From NCBI GenBank assembly GCA_021030905.1, contig JAGFMI010000006.1, positions 930,001 to 994,000 of the forward strand: a DNA stretch of 64,000 bases, given 5' to 3'. The position numbers were made by a program, and so were the translations under genes. Numbering within the stretch: the first letter of the stretch is position 1; every line of letters begins with the position of its first letter. Shown here one piece after another: positions 46,134 to 56,193 of this stretch. Below the pieces are notes generated by a model that worked only from the letters and a program-made list of their open reading frames with translations, was not told where the DNA came from and searched no databases. Source of the stretch: Pyrenula massariospora. Lineage: Eukaryota > Ascomycota > Eurotiomycetes > Pyrenulales > Pyrenulaceae.

Positions 46134-48658
46134 AGGGATTTGTCTGGGGATGAGGGGAAGCGGGGGCAATGTACATAATGGGCGGTAGTAGGGGGGGAAT
46201 ATAAGAACCTTTTCGATGAACTCGGGTCAAAAAGATGCAAAAGGAAGGCTTGAGCGGCTTGTACACGCGCAATGTTGTGGACACTGATACCCGACGTTTC
46301 ACGCATGAGCGAGCGAGTTGCTGGCGTTCATTGAACTCTTTCATGTGCATTGTTTGAGTAGTAGTGCATTTACATTTGCATTTCTTGTATTTTCAATGCT
46401 ATTGATTCCTGTCCTTTCACTGTGGGTTCTGTGTGACTGTGATACGTTCTCTGTTTAGCATCTCACTTCTCTGTTTCCTGGTGTTGTTTTCGTCTTACCT
46501 GGTTCTTCGCGCCCGGCAGAGCTTTTCCCAGATGACATGACATGGTTTTTCTCTTCGGTGTGCGAGGTCTTGTGGCTTGTTTCCTTTCGTCTCTTTCTGC
46601 TTTGATATCCGTCCTTTCGTTGAAAAATAATCTTCGGCGATTGTGAGGACGGAGACTGGGAGTCTTATCGAGCGCGAGGGAAGGAGGCGAGCGCGGTGTC
46701 TAGGGTCTTGTTCAGATGGCAGGAGATGAGATGAGCGGATTAGGAAACGTTTCTACACAGGGTCTACGAAATCCAGCGGTCCTTGGCGTCGTCCCTGGTT
46801 CCAGTGCTATAGGTCGGTCTCGATGGCGGTCCAGGGCTCTTTGGAGGCAGGGTGCTAAGAAATATCCGGTCTGGCTACAGATGTCCTGGACCTAGGAGGA
46901 GAAGATTGGTGAATGCCCCGATAAGTTGTTCAAAGTCCTTGGTAGAAAGGCGAACCTCTCCTGAAGTTGTTGGTGGCCTGCAAGAATACTGTCGGTCTCC
47001 TGAAAACCCGGCGAAAGCGTCCTAGGATAGCTCCATGGTCTTCCAGGAAGTTCCATCTCGTCTTTCGGCGTGGAATCTGAGTTGTTCTTCCAGTTCGCAG
47101 TTGTGGGAATGAAGGATGCCGACCATATATGTGGAATCGTTCCTCGTTTTGAGATGTGAGTGCAAGGAGCCCTGGAAGGTAACTCTAGGCTTTGGATTTT
47201 TTGATCCTGGCCGGCCTCTGGATTTCGATTCTTGGTGTCTTGAGTTCGGAGGTCTTCGTGAAGATCCGGGGGAAGTGAGAATTCGCCAAAGTCCATCGCC
47301 AGGGTCACAGGCTCTAGGATTTCGAGAAGGTCCATCCGCGGTTCCTCCTAGATCACAGACGAAGGATCATCAGGCACCTTCGGGAGAGATGTAGCCCCTT
47401 GGAGAATCAAGCGGAATCGAGAAGCCGAGGAGCAACAGTGGTCCTTGATCTTAGGCAGTCCGAGAGTCGAGCCGAAACCAGGAGCCAGGCCAGCAATAGA
47501 TATCAGAGTAGGACCACACAGAAAGACCAAAGAGGGAAGGGAAAGACCGAACAGGAAGAAAGAACCAATCCAAAGTGCGAATTCAGAACAGGAAGAGATG
47601 AATTCACAACTCTACCGGGAAGCTAGCCCTTACAGGTCAGATCTCTACGCCCCCAGGTCTGATCCTGCGACGAGGCCGTCCAGGTCGCGACCTGGTGCGG
47701 CGGCTACGAGGTGCAGGGGAGACAGTAGGAAATTTACAGGACTTACATCTGCTCTATTGAGGAAAGAAATGTGATAAGATGGTGTAACCAGTCCTAGAGT
47801 ATTTGTAGTCTCTCGGCTCACTTGTCTCGAGCATGCCGGAATACGATCGTGTCAACGGAAGTTCCACTGTTGATAACAGTGGTGGGTAAGATTGAGCCTT
47901 GCAAACAAACCTTAGTCACATCGTAGTGAGTGTTTGCAGAGCGATACGGGGGCTGTTCTAAACGCGCTCTCTTCTCTGGAGACATACTGTTCTCTTTCGG
48001 GTTCCTGCTTTGGAAGTGTTGGCGGTGCAATGGAGCTAAAGGCAACTCGACCCGCGAACTCAGTTAGATAAACTTCGGCCACGTCAGACATCTCTTCACA
48101 AGCACTCTATCTTGAGAAATCCCATTGAAGAGTTACAACATAGAATCATCGTGCTGCTCAACAAATTACTTATCGTCCAGCTCATTCAATCTATTCTGTC
48201 TCAACTGCATCAACCCCCCTCTCGCCCCAACACTTTGTAACTTCTCGCTCCTCGGCCCCCCTTGTTGGTTTGCCGCCAGCCTCCGGGCGCCAGCAGAACG
48301 ATGCAACCTACGCCCACGTGTGCTACAACTCCTTTGCAGAGGCTTGGAGCCTGTTGCTCACGGATCACCATATAGAGCTTGCCCTTTTCCCACTACTGTT
48401 GTAGGTTTCGTTTCATGTCTTTTTGCTGCCGTGGCTCTCTCCATGTCCTTGAAGATTATATGTTGTTTCATCTGTCTGTGACCGTTTATGCTTGACTGGA
48501 TCAAGTTGTTGTCCATTCTTTGAACTGTTACTTCTCAGATGATCTTTTGATATCTTCACGAGCAACAATTACCTCTCGCTACTGTCTTACTACTAGCCTC
48601 GAGATTGAGTTGCATTCCTACCAGTGGAACTGGCCTTGTTCTTCTCACTTACCTCACC
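46134..48658. other. Gene-poor 2.5 kb region with inverted repeats; possible decayed repeat at 46.9-47.9 kb
   Basis: The first ~500 bp is a T-rich 3' flank of the wall-protein gene. A 16-bp perfect palindrome (CCAGGTCG/CGACCTGG) lies at 47680-47695 and an 8-bp inverted repeat with a 3-nt loop (CCACTGTT-GAT-AACAGTGG) at 47864-47882. A minus-strand open frame at 46892-47335 (147 codons, starts MDLLEILEP) has no recognised domain. A decayed LTR/leader is possible but no LTR pair or polymerase sequence is visible. Confidence 0.4.
47864..47882. repeat. Perfect 8-bp inverted repeat, 3-nt loop
   Basis: The arms CCACTGTT and AACAGTGG flank GAT. The TGTT/AACA ends are of the kind found at some LTR termini, but no partner element was located. 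Confidence 0.5.
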
Positions 48659-48877
48659 ATGAGGTGCATCATAGCCATCTTCTTCGCCGCTCAAGCTCTC
48701 ACCGGGTTAGCTTTGGCTGCACCCATACCGAAAGCCGAGGAAATGCCGGGGCATATCCATCTCTGCATCGATGGGAAATATTTTTCGCAGTTTGAGATCT
48801 CGGCTGAGACAACGCAATGTCTAGGAAAACTAGGATTGACGCCCATTGAAGCCTCAAAGATATTAGGCTGGCTGTGA
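48659..48877 (+). CDS. Candidate small secreted protein, 72 residues
   Basis: This is a single short frame starting at an ATG in CACCATGAGG. The N-terminus (MRCIIAIFFAAQALTGLALA) is a strong signal-peptide-like sequence with a small-residue cleavage site before APIPKAEE. The mature part of about 52 residues contains two Cys (positions 36 and 54) in HIHLCIDGKYF and TTQCLGKLGL, so one disulphide is possible. There is no recognised family. It sits in the gene-poor part of the window. It could be a small secreted or effector-like protein or a chance frame; the signal peptide and start context favour a real gene. Confidence 0.5.
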   Translation: MRCIIAIFFAAQALTGLALAAPIPKAEEMPGHIHLCIDGKYFSQFEISAETTQCLGKLGLTPIEASKILGWL

Positions 48878-49044
48878 TTGGACAATTATGCTAAGTCATA
48901 CGCATAGCCATGACACGCGGTTGTTGGTTACAGCAACAATATCATGCTTAGGAACATTGGCTGTTTGGTCATTGGACCTGAGAGTCCACAGTTATCAAGG
49001 CTTGATGTTGGGTCTCTCTGGCGGAGAATGATATCATACGTTCG

Positions 49045-49545
49045 ATGGTCTACATGACTTCGCATTCCCCACCGACAACCACTTCCGTTCAGAGAGCTTG
49101 CTCCGTTTTCGACGTTCGTATCGAAGGGAGTACCTTTACTAGTCAGAACACCGCACTTTATCTGCAGAACGCTCGGCAGTATCTGAAAGACCTTCCTTTT
49201 CTAAGCCAAGAGAAATCTATAGAAATTTACCAATCGACAATGGCAGATTCAAAGCTGGCCGAGTTCGGGCGATATATCTATGAGCCTAAAAAGACACGGC
49301 GCACAGGTTCCACGGACCAAGTCGGACTTCTTGTAGCGCCTCAACAAGATGATTCCTTTACTGACGACGATTCATCGACGCAAGAAGATCCATTCACAGA
49401 CGAAGTACTCTTTCCAGAAACATCTTATATCGAGACTCCCAGGAAGTCATACGGGAACAAGTTCGCGGGGTTGAAGGCTTTCACAGCTCGCATTAGCCTC
49501 CCTTCATTCCCTACCAGGAAACCAAAGGAACGGTTGCTAGACTGA
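49045..49545 (+). CDS. Hypothetical protein (doubtful)
   Basis: An ATG-initiated frame of 166 residues (MVYMTSHSPPTTTS at the start). It has a helical-looking segment (LYLQNARQYLKDLPFLSQE), an acidic stretch rich in Asp and Ser, and a basic C-terminus (FPTRKPKERLLD). No domain, signal peptide or membrane segment is seen. It lies 167 bp after the small secreted frame on the same strand. It may be a lineage-specific gene or non-coding. Confidence 0.35.
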   Translation: MVYMTSHSPPTTTSVQRACSVFDVRIEGSTFTSQNTALYLQNARQYLKDLPFLSQEKSIEIYQSTMADSKLAEFGRYIYEPKKTRRTGSTDQVGLLVAPQQDDSFTDDDSSTQEDPFTDEVLFPETSYIETPRKSYGNKFAGLKAFTARISLPSFPTRKPKERLLD

Positions 49546-50827
49546 GGGTCTTTTGATGGTGACGACAAGGTCTGCCGTTGGCCATCCGGCAGAAATTTTG
49601 TGCGAATTGTCATGACCATAGGTTGGCATTGATGGGTTGTCAGCGTGAAAAATTTTGAGGGTTCTGCACATGGCGTTGGTGGGATTACTCCTAAACGTGG
49701 GCTTCGATGCACGCTGGGGACGTGTCTAAGATGACTTTATGTAAATCAATGAATATCAATATGAACAAAAGTCCTGGCAAAATGCAAGCTTAGTGTCCGG
49801 CGTATGAGAAATAATGCTACTAGGAGCGCTGACTGGTCTTTCCCATGATAATTGATTGCCCAGGTCAACTCTCATGAGCCGTCATACAATTTCCCAAGCT
49901 ATTCAGATCCTCTCTAAACAGCAATTCAAGGTAGCTCTTTCAAGATCAAAGAATCTCTAGAGCTGCCCTGGTCGACCCTCGTTTGCCAAGGAGACAGGGG
50001 GTTTCCTGGTGGCTCTTTAGACCAATCACAAACCATCGGGATCATGTTGGGATTATATTTATTCCGCAAACCCCGGCGAACCTGGCCTCAGTCTCCTGCC
50101 TTCTTTTGATCCTCCTCTCCTCCCTCTGCGGGGTTAATTTCTGCCGGCTGACTTTTGTCCTGCACCGGAACCCAGGTCTTTTCCCCATCACAAGGTAGCA
50201 ATGGATCGAAAGCTAGATCTCTCTGACATCATGGTGCCTGAGGGGTTTCCTGGTTACCCCTGTGTGATGTGGATGGATGACCGTGAAATGCCTGTTCGGG
50301 ATTGGAAGGGTCGAGAGCGGTAAGGACAGAATGGAGACGATGGAGTTTTCACATTTCCAGTGCCACAGAATAGCTCTTCTGCTTGTTACAACTGTCGGAA
50401 AACGTTCACTTCACATAAGGCTGCCCTCATTCAACCAAGTAAACACTGTCTGTGCAAAGGTCGCTCGCCCGTGGGGAAGGCAATTTTTTCGCTTGACACA
50501 ATCTGTGGATGGGGTGATTTTATGAGGCGTGAACTCCTAGTACCTTCTCGATCTTGAGTTAAGCTTGAATTGTTTACTTCCTGCAATCTTTTCCCGCTCA
50601 GTTCATCGCCGGTGTGTTGGCCCTGTTCGAAAAGGGGAAACTATCTAACCCCGAGCGGCTTCGAAACCCCGATCCCACACCATATTTGGAACGAGAAGAT
50701 ATTGTCTACTTGACAGGTGCTAATGTACCATAAGCTTCAAACCTTTCACTCTTGAATCACTCGCGTCTCTCGCTTCTTCCTCCTACAATCTGCCCGGATT
50801 TCCCTTTGCGGCCGTGGTGGAGCGGTC
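49546..50827. other. Intergenic, 1.3 kb upstream of the GH92 gene
   Basis: Only short frames without signatures are present (for example 49983-50198 and 50277-50557). No RNA gene or repeat was recognised. Confidence 0.45.
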
Positions 50828-53532
50828 ATGAGGTTTCCAGTTGTCTTTCGATCATGGTCGGTGACTCTCCTACTGTGCGGGTGTATCGGTATCACTGGGT
50901 GTCAAGGGCAGAATACTAGTAGTTCAGGCTTTGACTATGTCGATCCTCTAATTGGCACCGCTAATGGCGGTACGTCAGATGCTACGCTCTCTGAAGTTTA
51001 CTAACTTGAATTAGGACATGTTTTTGCTGGCGCAACGCTTCCATTTGGTGATTATATGTCAAGTCCTTATGGAAGAGGTTCTAATACCTTAGCAGGGATG
51101 GCAAAAGCTGTTGCGGATGTGAGTGGGGATAACCAGGGCGGGTTTGCATCTGATGGTAGCGCTGTTATTGGATTCTCACACATGCACGATTCTGGAACAG
51201 GCGGTGTACGATCTCTCTAGGCCTTATTGAACTCGTCTCGTTAATCAAGAGGATAGGCTGCATCCTTGGGCAATTTCCCCATCTTTCCTCAGGCTGGTTG
51301 CCCTCAGGATGATCTCAATCAGTGCAAGTTCCCCAAAGCCGACCGAGCAACTTCCATCATCAATGGTACTGTCACTGCTCATCCAGGATATTTTGCAGTG
51401 ACGCTCAATACCTCAATAAAAGCTGAGATGACTGTCACAAATCACACGGCCCTTTATCGCTTTACATTCCCCGGGCAGTCAGACGGCTCTGCATCACTGA
51501 GCCCGCTTATTTTGGCTGATCTCGCGGATCTTCCAAATTCAAGAATCAATGGAACAGCCGCTGTCGACCCAGGTACTGGTAGAATGACAGGGTCTGGTTC
51601 ATTTTCTCCTAGCTTTGGTATTGGATCGTACGTACTACATTTCTGTGCTGACTATTCCGGGGCTTCTATTCGAGACACTGGAGTATTCATCAACAATCGG
51701 GCTGGGAGCGACCCTAAGAACATCACGGTCCCCTTTGATGGTGGTAACGTTTCGCCTACTATACTTCCCGCCGGAGTTTTCTCAAGGTTCAATGCTCCAG
51801 ACAACGACAACCAGATTCTTGCACGAGTGGGGGTAAGCTTCATTAGCATTGATCAGGCTTGCTCCAACGGCGAGAAAGAGATTCCGAACTTTGACTTTCA
51901 AGGAACGCAAATGGCAGCAGAAAATGCATGGCGTGAGAAGCTTTCCGTGGTCTCCATCGACGCCACAGGAGTGGATGACTCTCTACAGAAGGTTTTCTGG
52001 AGTGGTATCTATAGATCGATGATCTCGCCTCAGGATTATACAGGGGAGAATCCCTTGTGGGAGAGTAGTGAACCCTATTACGACTCATTTTACTGGCAAG
52101 TTGGGCAGCTCATAACGACCTCATCCGCTAATCTCTCAGCAGTATATGGGACTCCTTTCGTAGCATCCACTCCCTCATCACAATCCTCGACCCTGTTTCC
52201 CAGACTCGAATGATTCGCAGCCTGATCGACATCTACCGCTTCGAAGGCAAACTTCCAGACTGCCGCATGTCTCTGTGTAAAGGGAATACCCAAGGCGGTT
52301 CGAACGCCGATATTCTCCTTACTGACGCCTATCTCAAAAACATTACCGACGGCATCGACTGGACCACCGCATATGAAGCAGTTGTCTCAGACGCCGAAGA
52401 TGAACCTCTTAACTGGCAGGTCGAAGGCCGCGGTGGCCTCACTTCTTGGAAAACGCTTCACTATATCCCCACCGATGATTTCGATCCGTTAGGCTCCGGG
52501 CTATTCACCCGCAGCATATCCCGGACCGTCGAGTACGCCTACAACGACTACTGTATCTCGGAGCTCGCCTCCGCCCTGGGCCACCCCACCGACGCCGCCA
52601 AATACCTCACCCGCTCCTTCAACTGGATCAACATGTTCAACCCGAACCAAACCTCCCTCCTCCCCTCGGGCGAAGACACCGGCTTCACCGGCTTCCTCCA
52701 ACCCCGCTACCTCAACCGCACCTTCGGCTTCCAAGACCCCCTCATCTGCTCCCCAGTCCTGAACTTCACTTCCTGCTACCTCAACCCCTCCGGCCTCGAA
52801 ACCTACGAAGGCTCCCCCTGGCTCTACACCTTCTTCGCCCCGCACGACCAAGCCTCCCTCATCACCCTCCTCGGCGGCCCTACCGCCTTCACCGCTCGCC
52901 TCGCCTACCTCCACGCCCCAGACCCAGGCATCCTCTACGTCGGCGACGAACAATCCTTCCTCCTCACCTACCAATTCCACTACGCCGGCCGGCCCGCCCT
53001 CTCCGCCAAACAGGCCCACGCCTACATCCCCGCCCTGTTCAACGACACCACCGCCGGCATCCCGGGCAACGACGACTCCGGCGCCATGGGCTCCTTCGCC
53101 GCGCTCAGCATGATGGGCCTCTTCCCCAACCCGGGCCAGAACGTGTATTTCATCACCCCGCCCTTTTTCCCCGCCGTGCGCATCACCTCAGGTGTGACCG
53201 GGAAAACGGCAACGATCCGCAACGTCAATTTCGACCCCAGCTACCAAAATATATACATCCAGAACGCGACGCTGGACGGGCAGCCGTATACGAGGAATTG
53301 GGTCGATCATAGTTTCTTTCTCGAGGGGAGGGAGTTGGTGCTGACGCTGGGGCCGGCGGAGGGGGCGTGGGGGACGGGGGAGGCGGATGTGCCGCCGAGC
53401 GTGGCGAGGAATGGGACGGTGGGGGTGGAGAGGAGGGGGGTGGGAGCCGGGGGGTGGGATGGGGAGGGGGATGGGAAGCGGTGGATGCTGGAGGGGAGGT
53501 GGGCGCAGGGGGGTAGTCGGGTTGGGGTTTGA
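50828..53532 (+). CDS. Glycoside hydrolase family 92, secreted alpha-1,2-mannosidase-like
   Basis: Five exons are read: 50828-50969, 51015-51047, 51096-51205, 51257-52095 and 52143-53532 (837 residues); introns are 45, 48, 51 and 47 nt. A signal peptide (MRFPVVFRSWSVTLLLCG) is followed by FDYVDPLIGTANGGHVFAGA, LPFGMAKAVADVSGDNQGG and FSHMHDSGTGG, the GH92 N-terminal hallmarks. The C-terminal catalytic domain shows CRMSLCKGNTQGGSNADI and GNDDSGAMGSFAALSMMGLF, where GH92 enzymes have a Ca2+ site and an acidic catalytic region. GH92 enzymes are calcium-dependent exo-alpha-mannosidases trimming N-glycans or mannans. Intron 4 starts with GC (TACTG/GCAAGT) and has a CAGCAG double acceptor; using the second AG gives FYCIWDSFRS. 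The last ~60 residues are Gly-rich, poorly conserved, and encoded in extremely G-rich DNA. Confidence 0.92.
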
Positions 53533-53846
53533 GGTGTGCCCGGTTTGGGTGGAGCGTTGAAGGTTTTGACGGTTGACGGTTTATACGCAGCAAAAGGGGT
53601 GGGCAAGGGATGAGTAATATATAGCTAGATATGTTAAAAAGTCTTTGATGTGGTAAACGACTTGCACTCAGTGCTTCCGTTTAGACCCCTAGGTATCTTA
53701 ATACATGCAAATAACAAAACAGCTCCTGCTGCTCCTTCGACATGAACTCACCCCAAAGCCCTTTGCAACCATTTACTTCAAGGATGCGAGCGGTGCAGAT
53801 TACATATATCATTAGCCCAGTCATCGTCTGCCCTTATTCCTCCACC
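53533..53846. other. Intergenic, convergent 3' ends of GH92 and mtc1
   Basis: 314 bp, AT-richer in the middle. No feature is supported. Confidence 0.5.
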
Positions 53847-55412
53847 CTACAGCCCACCGACCGCTCTTGCCACCTCCCCACCTCCACTCTCCATCATCTC
53901 TCCCACCGACTTCTCTGCTTTCATCTTCCCCTTCCCAACACCCCCCTCACCCACGCCCATCCTCCTCGCCACATATCTCTGTGCCACAACGCCAACGCCC
54001 AGTGTAATCGCCTCCTCAACCCATTCCGCCACCCACTCCCTCGGATCCACCCCTCCAGACTCGATGATCTCCGATATCGACTCCGGTAGCGCGTTTGTTT
54101 CCGATGAGGCATCGAGCCAGTCGATCCACTTGGCCGGTACAGACTGTGTGAGTGTCGCGAAGGCAATGCCATGGATCGGGTCATGCAGGTATATCGCAAA
54201 GCGGTTCTCGTCTTCTAATTTGTCCCTGGGATCTTGAACAGTGCTAGCTTCCTTGTCTGCTGTTGGGCCGGGCTTGAAGAGGGAGGGATTCGAAGGTTGC
54301 ACAATGGCTTGGAGCGCAAGGAAGATGTTCGAATTGCGAACAGGGTTACTCTCGCTGAGGGTCTCTGCGGCTTGTTTGGTTGCACCCTCCACGCCGCCTC
54401 TCGAGGCAAAGTACTCCGCTGCGTAGGATTCTGCGCCGGCACGAGCGAGCTTACTGCCTTCGACTTCACCACGAATGGCGTTGAGGCTCCGCTGGGCGGA
54501 TTGATCTCGCCACCAGGGCCCATCATTCCAGCCGCCGGTATTCCGGGGGGCATGAGTGCCTTCTGCAGAGGCTCGACGAGGTGAGCTTTCATGACCACGC
54601 TGAACAACCATGAGGTCGCCTCCTTCGACTTGGGACATGACGCGGGAGAAGACAGTGTAGATGATGGGGTCGAGGGTCGGGTAATTGGTTAGGTCGTGGG
54701 TGATATGAATTTGGAGGCGTTCGTGAGATGAGATAGGCGGGGCAATGGTGTGCATCAGGTTTTGGAGGGCGGGGAGGGCGAGCGCGGAGAGGTCGCCTCC
54801 TAAGCCAAAATGTCAGGCACATGTTCGAGAAGTGGAAAGGACGAGCTTACCGAATCCACGGAGTGCGCCAACGTTTCCTCGTACTTGCGATGCCCACTTT
54901 TGTGCTTCCTCATTCTTCTGGATCTCTTTCACAGCTGCTTGAGCTTGGCTCACTGCTGCGGTAGCTGTCGAAAGTAGGCCGCCCCACCACCCGCCGCTAC
55001 TACTCGCAGCAGGTTTAGGCTCTGGCTCAGGGCTGTCATCTGTGGTGGCTGGTGTGAGAGCTTGATGGAAGGACCGTGTGCTGTCACCAGACTTCCTCAC
55101 TCCAGTAGCAGCAGTAGCAGACTTTTCTTCACTCGAACGGCCACCTGGTGGAGGTGTTGCGGTAGATCGCTTTGGTGTTCCGCTTGCACGTGCCGATGGA
55201 GTACTCGGGCGGCTTGGTCTCTGGTTTTGAACCTTGTAGATATCAGCAAAGAGGTCGGAATCGGTTTCTGCTGTTGTCGGTTGTTTTGGCGGTGCTCTGG
55301 GTGTAGACGACTTGAATGATTTGGAGGGAGGGGCAGAGGCGGTGCCAGAGCCGAGGTCTTCAAATTGGGCAATAATCTCATCGTCGGTGGGAGCTGATTT
55401 TTTGGTCGTCAT
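53847..55412 (-). CDS. mtc1: Maintenance of telomere capping protein 1 (Mtc1) homologue
   Basis: Exons are 55412-54851 and 54799-53847 (504 residues), with a 51-nt intron joining NVGALRGF to GGDLSALALPALQNLMH. The acidic start (KKSAPTDDEIIAQFEDLG) and the block SSGGWWGGLLSTATAAVSQ with QAAVKEIQKNEEAQKWASQ match the fungal Mtc1 family. So do HERLQIHITHDLTNYPTLD and IYTVFSRVMSQVEGGDLMVV. The yeast protein was found through genetic interaction with telomere-capping mutants and associates with COPI vesicles; the molecular function is not settled. The N-terminal third is Ser/Thr/Pro-rich and probably disordered. The ATG at 55412 is the first in frame. Confidence 0.88.
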
Positions 55413-56193
55413 TGTTACTTCGCTGGATGCGCAGGTGAGTTGCAAGAATCAGGTTGAGCATGTAGTGCGATCGTTGGCAGGGGAGGTCGTACGAATGCTG
55501 GGGTATAGTATGCATGTCAACAGTGGTCCGTGCTCTAGAGACAGCTGGGCAACGAAAGTTACCGAGGACCAGTCCCTTGAATCAGTCCTTTACATTGCGG
55601 ACTAGTTCCCCTATCCCTGGACCAGTCCTTCACTGTGGACTGGTCTCATCTTATCAGTAATTGCGAAGCAGGCGAGTTCTAATTCTTCTAGACCTCTTCC
55701 TTACAAAAAAGTCACCCATGGATCAAAAGGCAATATGGATCAAATAGCCTGGCAAATTTGATTGGACCGTTTCACGCTTGAGTAGAGTAAGCGCAGTCCT
55801 CTAGAAACTGGATTCTAGCTACCTAGCCCAGATGCTATCTACAATCAAGACGAAGAAAGAAAGGAGAAGGAAACCTTGAAGCACTTCGATTTCTTGATTC
55901 TGCTGCTGCCTCATATTACGAACCGTGATCTCTACCTCATGGAATTGACGATCTTTATCTTACAAAGTACTAAATTCTCTTTGGACTACTTATTTTTAAT
56001 CTGAATTTGTTAAAGCATCTTGAGATGGCTGTAAAAGAGTCCTGCAAATGGGCTGACTGATCGGTATGAGGCTGAGGTTGGTCAGGCAAACCTTGACGAC
56101 AAGTAGTGGCTAAGTAAGGACCGATTGTCCATCAAATATTGTGAAACAGAATCCTAGCGACACTTTCGCCAGAGGCAACCCAACATCAAGAGA
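55413..56193. other. Intergenic: mtc1 promoter with clustered GGACCAGTCC-type repeats
   Basis: 780 bp between the mtc1 start and the 3' end of the Fic-like gene. The first ~250 bp holds several related near-palindromic boxes. The rest is AT-rich with no recognised feature. Confidence 0.5.
55567..55645. repeat. Cluster of GGACCAGTCC-like boxes with a 9-bp inverted repeat
   Basis: GGACCAGTCC at about 55567-55576 is followed by GGACTAGTTCC near 55599. GACCAGTCC at 55620-55628 and its exact reverse complement GGACTGGTC at 55637-55645 are separated by 8 nt. The stretch could fold into a hairpin or present repeated binding sites. Confidence 0.6.

Noticed and set aside
45354-46169. Minus-strand frame of 271 codons
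   Set aside because: Antisense to the GPI-type wall protein; Arg/Gly-rich composition reflects GC-rich codons and there is no recognisable domain.
52501-53593. Minus-strand frames opposite GH92
   Set aside because: Gly/Glu/Val- or Pro-rich shadows of the C-rich GH92 coding strand.
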